DNA of 64,000 nucleotides. It comes from a virus. Below the pieces are notes generated by a model. That model did no database searches. It was not told the origin of the DNA and saw nothing but the letters and a program-made list of their open reading frames with translations. The stretch lies in IMG/VR virus record IMGVR_UViG_3300030061_002247, positions 18,878 to 82,877 of that record. One strand, 5' to 3'. Numbering within the stretch: the first letter of the stretch is position 1; every line of letters begins with the position of its first letter. The position numbers and the translations under genes are program-made. Shown here piece by piece: positions 56,922 through 64,000 of the stretch.

Positions 56922-59900
56922 GTGTATGAAGATTCAGTATCCACGTTCGTGAAAGCACGAGAACAACTCCTGCTCAGTATACTAGACGGACTAGACGTAG
57001 ATGAGAGCATAGATGAGTACGTCATCGCCAAAGCGGTGATGGAGCAGGATGGCTTCACCAACGACACCACTTGGAAGGAGAACATATGCGACTCCTTCGT
57101 CAGGAAGATGTCCTACAGTGGTAAGGGGTACATACCTAAGCAGCAGTTCCTAGCCATACAAGCCGAGCAGAACCAGCAGCATCTCTCCAAGAATCAACCT
57201 TGGAGAGGCAGGGTCAAGAGGAGAGGGGCTTCGCACCATCACGACCTAGATGTCGCAGACGTGGGTCTAGCACCCTACGGTGACTCGAAGTCCAATCCCT
57301 TCAGCAGTTTCTACGACCCATCGAAGAGAATGCTACCCTCAGGTCGCTCAATCAGAGACGACTTGATGGTTAGGCAGATGCTACCGACACACACCAACCA
57401 CAAGACCCACGGAAAGATGTCAGCGGCGGTGGAGCATGCAGAAGACAGGATGCTCAGGAAGAAGGGCAGCCCGCACCACAAGGGCATGGAGAAGATTGAC
57501 CTAGAAGGTAACACGGTCAGGAACTTCCACGGTCTCGGCCCTCTCGGTGGTCTGAAAGACGTATCACTCAAAACCATGCAAGACGTGTATGAGAGGGACT
57601 ACCAGCGCTGGCTCAGTGGTGACGAGGAGTGGAAGAGCATCCACTCTGAGACCGGTGAGGTGGACCATGACGGCTCTTGGAGGACAGGCGCTATCGCAGA
57701 TGCCAGAGCAGAGGGGCTGTCAGACGAGTCTCCAGACGGTCACTTCCACTCGCAGGAGGAACTGGCTCTCAGGAGACTACACGCAGACGACAGGGCTAGG
57801 AGTTGGAATCACAAGCACATAGACACCGAGGTCAAGGAGCAGCCCTTCGACTATGCACTCGCAGACAAAGAGGGTAGGATGCCACCAGCGGAGACCATCG
57901 ACCACGGATACCAATTGGGTCTTGGTGGTTTCATGCACCAACTACAGTGGTTCTCCCCCAGAGAGAGGACAGGGATAATGAGCAAGATACAGGACGGGCT
58001 GGACAAGGTGGGAAACCAAGACATCAAACTACCAGACGGCACAACCGTATCCGCTGGTAGGATAAAGAGGTCAACTCATCACATACTCAACTCGATGTCC
58101 AACTGGGGTGGTAGACAGCACGGATTTACGCACGAGAACATCATACCCCATAGAGAGAGTAACGAGGAGCAACTTTCTGACAATCAGAAAGACGAGTTCT
58201 TCTCAGCACTTCACGACATAGTGCATGATGATGATTTCGAGCACAGGGACACCATACACAACAACCTCAGAGAGGCTCTGGGTCTGGAGTTAGTCAAAGC
58301 CAATGATGATAACGGCCTTGACAAGGATGGTCATTTTCACAAGGAGACAGGCAAGGCACACAAGGACTTCAACCACCTACCCAAGTTGTCGAAGCACACT
58401 GACAGGTCAATCAAGGGATACCAGAAGAACAACGAGGGTGCATCCGAGGAGGATGCCATATCCGCTCATTATGACAAGTCCCTGAACGACATAATCAGAA
58501 CAGGACACGGAGATAGGCTATCCAAGAAGGAGATTCTCTACGCATTGGGGTACAACGAGGACATGACCGAGATGACCGAGGATGATGACCACCACTATCC
58601 CAACTTCTCAGGCCCTCTGCTCGACAGGGACACCCTCATGTCGGTGCTCGCCAAAGCCAAGTCCCAAGGAGACCTAGGCAAGGATGCCAAGGGGATACGC
58701 AACGACATGCTTCTGCATGGTGGTCTGTACTTCGATGAGTCTGAGATTGACCCGGAGATGGCTGAATCCATGCAGGACTTCAGGATTCCCGGTAGCACAG
58801 GTCACTACGGTCTCGGTGCATTCTTCGCTCCGGCCTTCGCTGCCGGTGGTCTCGGAAGAAACCCACACACTCTGATGGAGATGATATTCAGACACTTCTC
58901 CAATGCAGAGGGTGAGAGTCATCTAGGTATGGTAGACGGAGAGCGAATAACACCTAACGAGTTCAACATAGGTATGATTGCACCCTACCTCAATCACAAG
59001 CGTGGTGTCTTCAACACCCCAGCCAACATACTATCCAAGTACGGACAAACCAAGGTACACGGAATAAAGGGCACAACCCCGAAGAACCAGATACTCGCAA
59101 ACCTATCGCACCTATCACCCGGTCTGGTGAATGTCATATCCAGACTGTCAGATGAGGAATTAGTGGAGAAGTACGGCAAGAACTACAGAATCAACAAACC
59201 ACAATACTCCTCAGGTGCTACCAACTCAAGGATACCACATGGCAAGGGATACAAGAGGTCAGTGAAGAAGCAGACGGACATAGGCGGCACGAACCTAGCA
59301 GCAACCGTAGGAGTGGGTGAGGAGTTATCGACAGGGGACAACGTGCAGGATAGTTACGAGGAGAAGATAGACCCAGACCAAGTTTCCAAGTTCCAACACC
59401 TATGGTCGCACTCCATAGCGACCATGATGGGGAGAGGTAGTAGTGGGAGACCTGTCGGTATGCTCGGACTGTCACCATCGAGTCTCAAGTTGAACCTCCC
59501 TTCATTCGGTGCTAGGGTTGGTGACGATGGGTCAGTTGAAGATTTCCTACAACACTTCGGTCTGAATGATAGGATGGGAGGCACGTTGATGAGGCAGCAC
59601 ATGGACAGGATACATTCTCATCACAAGGCAATCGAACAGATGGCGATGGTCCTCAGGAAACTGAAGCCGGAGGGCACGTTCAGCCCAGACAACCCCAACT
59701 TGCATGCGGAGATTGACGGCCTGTTCAGGGATGCCAACATGGTCCTGATGCACCTACCGAGGGGAGCAGAGATAGAACTACCCAACGGTGAGACTTGGAC
59801 AAACGAACTCAAGGTGATGGAGCACGGTATAGACCAGAAGCAAACGCCATTGCAGAGGACTGGACTTCACAGACTACCAGAGCACATGCGAGAGCACGGT

Positions 59901-62417
59901 TTCAGAATAGACTCGAAAACCACCCTAGACGACCTAGTGAAGCACCTAGGTATGGGTGATGATGGCACTCACTCAGCGCACTACGGAAACGTGCTGGACT
60001 CGATAAAGGCATCACTCGACCCGAACAACGAGGATGACCACAGGGTGCTGATGTCTCTCAATTCCATGACAACAAACCCCCCTGAGTTGTACGCAGGAAA
60101 GGGGCAAAGGATGTTCTTGGGGTATGATGACATAGAACACATGCACGACCATGCCGGGAAGATATTCGCATCCACTAGAGACTCTTCCGTCTCCGACGAG
60201 GAGTTCGAGGAGAAGTACGGGTACTCCAAAAATGACGTGCTTGGGTACACAAAACGCATAGAGTCCCAGATGAGGGGACTCAGGGGTCAGGTCAACAGCC
60301 TTCCCAAGGAGGTTCAAGACAGTCTAGGTCTGACATACTTCGCAGCGCCTGAGATAGGCAAAGGGAGAAACATGCGCTCTGCTCTTACTAACAAGGTAAT
60401 TAGAGTACCGAAGGGCATTGGGCCAGCACGTGGTGGTGGTATAACCAAGAGAGCAGACTACATCCAACATGCGAGCAAGGACCTCTTCGTACATGACCCC
60501 AACTTCGACCTGTCATCGTCACCTGCCATGATTGATAGCGAGACCATAGGCTTCGGAGCAAGGGAACTGCACCCGATGGGAGTACAAGGCTCACCCATCA
60601 TGGACCTCTATGGATACTCAGGACTCATGGACCACGGCAACCACAGACTCAGGAAACCAGCCGAGTCCTTCGATGCCACATTCGGTGAACTCACTTCAGG
60701 ACCGACAAGTGCTCCCCAACCGATGCACGCAGTACCCATGTCAGTCATCCAACAGCATTTCGGGGGAGAAGTGGCAGCAGCAGTCCAGAACCTCGATGAC
60801 CAGAACGTCTCTATGACGGGTGCTAACCAGTACATGGTCTACCCAGACGGCACTGTACCAGCAGAACAACCCTACTCAATAACGACCAGCGAGCCATCGG
60901 ACTACGCAGCGTTCCTGCTCAACCCAGACTCACTGATGCTGAAAGGAGACGACACACCGAACTTCGTGCCACCGATACGACCCATGCACAGGATATTCAA
61001 TTTCAAGGACATGGAGCAACTCAGGGGGTTCACCGGCTCTTGGGTGGTTTCCAAGTGGTACGAGGGCGAGAGGGTCGTGGTCATGAAGTTGAACGACAAG
61101 GTATCAGCCTACAACGAGCACAACTCAAGGATGAGCATACCTGATTGGGTCAAGGATGGTGTCAAGAACCTAGGTAAGAAGGACTGCACTTTGGATGGTA
61201 TACTCTCAGACGACGAGTTGCACATCATCGACATCACCTATTACGATGACACTGATATTACTGACATGACCATACAAGAGAGACTGAAGATACTCAGGGG
61301 GCAATTCGACGGATACGATAATGTCACCGTGCCCGGACCTCATGACACACGCATGACTGACGATGAGGGTCTGGAGGATACGGTCAAGACATTGCTTGAA
61401 GAGCATGACTGTCTACTCATCAGAGATGGTAAGAGCACATACATGAAGGGAGAGAAGAGACACCCGAAATGGGTTCTACTGAGACCGAACAAGAGTGTCA
61501 ACCTGAGGATTCTCGATAAGAGAGGCAAGAAGAGCATTACATACCGGCTAGGTGCAGGACCTCTGATTGACGATGAGGGTATAGAGAATGCAACAGTGGA
61601 CTACGAAGGGGAGGTGTATCTCGACGTAGGTACGGTATCTAGCCCAAAATCGTTTGACGAAGGGGAAATTGTAGAAGTCGAAGTCACCGGTATCAAGAGG
61701 AAGAAAATCAACGGTAGGGAAGTGTACGACCTGAACCCAGTCAAGATAGTGGGTGATGGGGAGGGCGAGTCCAGCGTCAGCATGGAGACACTCAACATAC
61801 TAGCCAAGTCCGTACCAAACCTGCACTTCCCGCATGATGTGGATATAGAGGACAACACCTTGATTGTCAAGACATGCATTGACAACGACGTATTCTACAC
61901 ACTGGAGAAGTCTGATTTGGGATACTGGGTGCATTCACCACGTACACTCTTGTCAGAGTTCGGTGAATCCGATTATTCAATCAGATTATCTGAGAGCCTC
62001 AAACCATACTGGTCTCAGGTTGCCAGCATGATGCTCAAGGGCAAGGTCGAGAAGAGACCCATACCTGAGAAGAAGGTTCAGGACAAGGCTAAGACTCTAG
62101 CAGAGAAGAATCAGATACTCAAACCACAGATGGAGAAAGCACTCGGTGTCATGGTCAGGGTTCTGGATGTATTAGAGAAAGGACAATTCCCCATGAGTGG
62201 GGGCAAAGGTCTCGGTATAGAACTAGGTGGTAGTGTAGAAAGCCCTAGAGGTCCTACTACACTCGACGGTGAGCAGACGCTCCCCGACTACGATATGAGA
62301 GCGAGACCCACGGAAGATGCCGAAAAACCATATCCACATATGAAGCGGCAACAAAAGAAGGGTAAGGGTATCAAAAACGAAGATTCAGGGCCAGATAAAG
62401 AAGCAACAACAGTTTAG
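56922..62417 (+). CDS. giant protein with C-terminal eroded DNA-ligase-like domain, 1831 aa
   Basis: GTG start after GGTGG. The first 1300 residues contain His/Asp-rich segments with no recognised fold. The segment from about 1350 to 1620 follows ATP-dependent DNA ligase order: motif I SKWYEGERVV (about 1377, K-W-Y-E-G instead of K-x-D-G, one residue longer), LDGILSDDELHIIDITYY (motif III), ERLKILRGQ, HDCLLIRDG (motif IV, D-C for E-G), KWVLLRPNK (motif V, L for K), then an OB-fold strand EGEIVEVEVTGIKRKK. The changes suggest loss of ligation but retention of nucleic-acid binding. Probably virion or packaging related from its position. Confidence 0.7.
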   Translation: MYEDSVSTFVKAREQLLLSILDGLDVDESIDEYVIAKAVMEQDGFTNDTTWKENICDSFVRKMSYSGKGYIPKQQFLAIQAEQNQQHLSKNQPWRGRVKRRGASHHHDLDVADVGLAPYGDSKSNPFSSFYDPSKRMLPSGRSIRDDLMVRQMLPTHTNHKTHGKMSAAVEHAEDRMLRKKGSPHHKGMEKIDLEGNTVRNFHGLGPLGGLKDVSLKTMQDVYERDYQRWLSGDEEWKSIHSETGEVDHDGSWRTGAIADARAEGLSDESPDGHFHSQEELALRRLHADDRARSWNHKHIDTEVKEQPFDYALADKEGRMPPAETIDHGYQLGLGGFMHQLQWFSPRERTGIMSKIQDGLDKVGNQDIKLPDGTTVSAGRIKRSTHHILNSMSNWGGRQHGFTHENIIPHRESNEEQLSDNQKDEFFSALHDIVHDDDFEHRDTIHNNLREALGLELVKANDDNGLDKDGHFHKETGKAHKDFNHLPKLSKHTDRSIKGYQKNNEGASEEDAISAHYDKSLNDIIRTGHGDRLSKKEILYALGYNEDMTEMTEDDDHHYPNFSGPLLDRDTLMSVLAKAKSQGDLGKDAKGIRNDMLLHGGLYFDESEIDPEMAESMQDFRIPGSTGHYGLGAFFAPAFAAGGLGRNPHTLMEMIFRHFSNAEGESHLGMVDGERITPNEFNIGMIAPYLNHKRGVFNTPANILSKYGQTKVHGIKGTTPKNQILANLSHLSPGLVNVISRLSDEELVEKYGKNYRINKPQYSSGATNSRIPHGKGYKRSVKKQTDIGGTNLAATVGVGEELSTGDNVQDSYEEKIDPDQVSKFQHLWSHSIATMMGRGSSGRPVGMLGLSPSSLKLNLPSFGARVGDDGSVEDFLQHFGLNDRMGGTLMRQHMDRIHSHHKAIEQMAMVLRKLKPEGTFSPDNPNLHAEIDGLFRDANMVLMHLPRGAEIELPNGETWTNELKVMEHGIDQKQTPLQRTGLHRLPEHMREHGFRIDSKTTLDDLVKHLGMGDDGTHSAHYGNVLDSIKASLDPNNEDDHRVLMSLNSMTTNPPELYAGKGQRMFLGYDDIEHMHDHAGKIFASTRDSSVSDEEFEEKYGYSKNDVLGYTKRIESQMRGLRGQVNSLPKEVQDSLGLTYFAAPEIGKGRNMRSALTNKVIRVPKGIGPARGGGITKRADYIQHASKDLFVHDPNFDLSSSPAMIDSETIGFGARELHPMGVQGSPIMDLYGYSGLMDHGNHRLRKPAESFDATFGELTSGPTSAPQPMHAVPMSVIQQHFGGEVAAAVQNLDDQNVSMTGANQYMVYPDGTVPAEQPYSITTSEPSDYAAFLLNPDSLMLKGDDTPNFVPPIRPMHRIFNFKDMEQLRGFTGSWVVSKWYEGERVVVMKLNDKVSAYNEHNSRMSIPDWVKDGVKNLGKKDCTLDGILSDDELHIIDITYYDDTDITDMTIQERLKILRGQFDGYDNVTVPGPHDTRMTDDEGLEDTVKTLLEEHDCLLIRDGKSTYMKGEKRHPKWVLLRPNKSVNLRILDKRGKKSITYRLGAGPLIDDEGIENATVDYEGEVYLDVGTVSSPKSFDEGEIVEVEVTGIKRKKINGREVYDLNPVKIVGDGEGESSVSMETLNILAKSVPNLHFPHDVDIEDNTLIVKTCIDNDVFYTLEKSDLGYWVHSPRTLLSEFGESDYSIRLSESLKPYWSQVASMMLKGKVEKRPIPEKKVQDKAKTLAEKNQILKPQMEKALGVMVRVLDVLEKGQFPMSGGKGLGIELGGSVESPRGPTTLDGEQTLPDYDMRARPTEDAEKPYPHMKRQQKKGKGIKNEDSGPDKEATTV

Positions 62418-62435
62418 ATTGTTGCCGCTTCATAT
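62338..62435. repeat. 17-bp perfect inverted repeat around gene end and promoter
   Basis: ATATGAAGCGGCAACAA at 62338-62354 and its exact complement TTGTTGCCGCTTCATAT at 62419-62435, 64 bases apart. The right arm contains the TATA box of the protease gene, the left arm is in the 3' end of the giant gene. Confidence 0.85.
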
Positions 62436-62441
62436 AAGTAG
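62425..62441 (+). promoter_or_regulatory. TATA promoter of the head-assembly unit
   Basis: CCGCTTCATATAAGTAG, centre about 62434, 33 bases before GTG 62467. Similar core (CATATAA) to the minus-strand promoters. Confidence 0.6.
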
Positions 62442-62466
62442 TATGACACAGTAACTCTGGGTCAGT

Positions 62467-63870
62467 GTGCTATCCCCATTGCGACAACCTCAGTCTGGAA
62501 TTACACTCATCAAGGGTGGAGACCTCGTTGTTGCCGGGTATGCTAGCGTAGAAGTAGTTGACAAGCAAGGAGACAAAATTACGAAAGAAGCATTGAAAGG
62601 CGCATTCAAGAAATATATGGAGGACCACAGATACAGAAACGTGCAATTAGCGCATTCTAACATTCAAGTGGGTGAAGTAATTCCTAATTATACAGATAGC
62701 GAAGGGAGGTTGTGGAAAAGCGAAGTTGACGATGTCGGAATGTTTGTAGTTGTAGAATTACGAGACGACATCGAAAAAGCAAAGGAAGTCGCTGCCGAGA
62801 TACGAAAAGGCTCATTGAGAGGTTTTAGTATTGGAGGGCAGGCATTCAAACGAGTCAGAAAATCAGACCCGGTACATGGAGACTACCAAGAAATCAGCAA
62901 ACTTGAACTACACGAAATCACAATTTGTGAGAAAGGAATAAATCCAGAAGCAACATTTAGGATATTAAAAGAAGATAAAAAAAAGGTGAAAAAAATGACA
63001 GAAGCAGAAAATGATGTAATGACGCAAATGACAGATGTCCTGTCACGTCTGGAAGGCCGTCTCGACTCCATGGAGAAAGGGGAAATGCCACCGGGCTTGA
63101 AAGAGCATATGCAAGGCAAGAAGAACGACGACGACGGCGATGAGAAAGACGACGAAGAGAAAATGTATGGTGACAAGAAAGAAGCCATGAAAGATGAAGA
63201 AGACAAAGATGTCGAAAAATCACAATACTCTGACGTTATCTCCTCTGAGTACCTAAATTGGATGGAAGACACTCTGAAGAGTGCAGGTGTGGACACAATT
63301 TCCGCACGTGCTCACTTTGATGATGTCAACAAGGCAAACCTTGGTTCTACCCCAGAAGAAATTGGAGACGGAGCAACAAGGTTTGGTGGACAAGCACCAA
63401 AGAGGGAATCCGTAGACGGAAAGCCAGAAGTCCCCAAGGCCAACTTTGGCTCTGGTGGAAAAGGCAAGAAATCCACACTAGAGAAGTCCGACTTCCTAAC
63501 AGCAGACAGAGTATCTGACTCAGACATCGAGGCAGCATACGAGGTCTACAAAGCAGCAGCACTGGAGCAAGAGTTCAAGGGAAGCCTAGAAAACCACTTC
63601 TCCAGCAGATTCGCATCAGAGAGGCAACACGAAATAGCAAAAGCAGAAGCAGCAGCATTCGACGCTCGCAGCCCACTAGCCGCTATCGAGAAGTCTCTAG
63701 CCGCTCTTACAGAGCGCATCGACAGCATCGGCTCAACAGAGTCCGGTTCTACAATCGCAAAATCAGCAGCATCCCTTCCAACCGTTGAAATCCCTTCAAC
63801 TGAGGAACTCGCAACAATGAGTTGGGACGAGGTACATAACCTCGCAAACAGCACCTTCAGGAGTGATTAA
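62467..63870 (+). CDS. prohead protease fused to scaffold
   Basis: 467 residues. Residues 1-170 match HK97-type (S78/XkdF-like) prohead proteases: VAGYASVEVVDKQGD, LAHSNIQVGEV (His63) and RKGSLRGFSIGGQAF (Ser116 or Ser121). The rest is Lys/Glu-rich, like scaffold proteins (EKDDEEKMYGDKKEAM), and ends MSWDEVHNLANSTFRSD. An internal ATG at 62995 with AAGGTGA 6 bases upstream could produce a separate scaffold. The protease would cleave scaffold and capsid proteins during maturation. Confidence 0.85.
   Translation: MLSPLRQPQSGITLIKGGDLVVAGYASVEVVDKQGDKITKEALKGAFKKYMEDHRYRNVQLAHSNIQVGEVIPNYTDSEGRLWKSEVDDVGMFVVVELRDDIEKAKEVAAEIRKGSLRGFSIGGQAFKRVRKSDPVHGDYQEISKLELHEITICEKGINPEATFRILKEDKKKVKKMTEAENDVMTQMTDVLSRLEGRLDSMEKGEMPPGLKEHMQGKKNDDDGDEKDDEEKMYGDKKEAMKDEEDKDVEKSQYSDVISSEYLNWMEDTLKSAGVDTISARAHFDDVNKANLGSTPEEIGDGATRFGGQAPKRESVDGKPEVPKANFGSGGKGKKSTLEKSDFLTADRVSDSDIEAAYEVYKAAALEQEFKGSLENHFSSRFASERQHEIAKAEAAAFDARSPLAAIEKSLAALTERIDSIGSTESGSTIAKSAASLPTVEIPSTEELATMSWDEVHNLANSTFRSD
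62995..63870 (+). other. possible internal start for separate scaffold protein
   Basis: In-frame ATG at codon 177 of the protease-scaffold gene, preceded by AAGGTGA, gives MTEAENDVMTQ.... Lambda Nu3 and similar scaffolds are made this way. Confidence 0.45.
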
Positions 63871-63872
63871 GA

Positions 63873-64000
63873 ATGGCAAGAAACTACGTACGCACAATAA
63901 CAGACATGGAAAGATACTACTACGGAGCAGGTAACTCAATGGGTTACTCCTACTCCGGTAGTGAACTATTGAAAGCAGATGCACCAATGCTCTCTTCAAC
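63873..64000 (+). CDS. putative major capsid protein, 5' end only
   Basis: Starts MARNYVRTITDMERYYYG... directly after the protease-scaffold gene and runs off the window. In HK97-type clusters the capsid gene follows the protease. Only 42 codons are visible, with no diagnostic motif, so this call rests on order. Confidence 0.5.
   Translation, partial: MARNYVRTITDMERYYYGAGNSMGYSYSGSELLKADAPMLSS

Noticed and set aside
1-64000. Integrated provirus boundaries or mobile elements
   Set aside because: No integrase, transposase, att-like duplication or host housekeeping gene was seen; both edges lie inside viral-type genes.

Overview
The window is most likely a large part of the genome of an uncultured tailed double-stranded DNA virus of marine archaea, close in gene content to the magroviruses of Marine Group II Euryarchaeota (Poseidoniales). 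This assignment is by recognition, not by a database search. It rests on archaeal or eukaryote-type replication genes (family B polymerase, sliding clamp, RFC-type clamp loader, small archaeal-type primase, RecA/RadA-like ATPase, XPF-like nuclease), a group II chaperonin, TATA-box promoters, and an HK97-type morphogenesis set (large terminase, portal, prohead protease plus scaffold, start of a probable capsid gene). No integrase, transposase, rRNA, tRNA or CRISPR array was seen. Both ends of the window cut genes: an HMG-CoA-lyase-like gene on the left and the putative capsid gene on the right.

Layout. From 1 to about 35.7 kb essentially every gene lies on the minus strand, packed with ATGA or TGATG overlaps that imply translational coupling. 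Reading leftwards from 35.7 kb: a Lys/Ala-rich protein whose gene is full of hairpins; a PEP-utilising-enzyme-like protein; two CX5R phosphatases; an SNF2 helicase; DUF932 and DUF3846 proteins; many very small zinc-ribbon, coiled-coil and acidic proteins; PC4-like and TFB-like transcription proteins; a divergent ligase-like protein; then the replication block (RFC, a possible ssDNA-binding protein, RadA-like, PCNA, PolB, nuclease, primase, ERCC4 nuclease, AAA+ ATPase, exonuclease) and the thermosome. Seven copies of one extended TATA promoter (core CTTCCTCATATAAAGGAAC on the minus strand) start successive transcription units, several close enough to the start codon to give leaderless mRNAs. 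Five of the seven lie inside the 3' end of the upstream gene; four of those encode the C-terminal peptide L(P/S)HIKEQ.

The divergent region (34.4-36.4 kb) holds an AT-rich segment with a tandem 8-mer, a dense run of perfect short inverted repeats, six GTTAATCGCA iterons and a TTTTTTCGG/CCGAAAAAA inverted repeat. It is the best candidate for a replication origin or master control region.

From 36.0 to 64 kb genes lie on the plus strand (except two small minus-strand genes at 38.0-38.7 kb) and are probably late. The first part encodes small, often basic, unrelated proteins that share a short tag of the type AFDxAWSLLK, usually at the N-terminus; this resembles in logic the capsid-targeting sequence of T4 internal proteins. 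Then come DUF6321-like and DUF5872-like proteins, membrane proteins, an Arf/Ras-like small GTPase, an AbrB-like protein, a duplicated zinc-HTH protein (possible small terminase), large structural-looking proteins, the large terminase, portal, a 1831-residue protein ending in an eroded DNA-ligase-like domain, prohead protease/scaffold and the beginning of the putative major capsid protein.

All product names come from reading motifs by eye; many small proteins remain unidentified.
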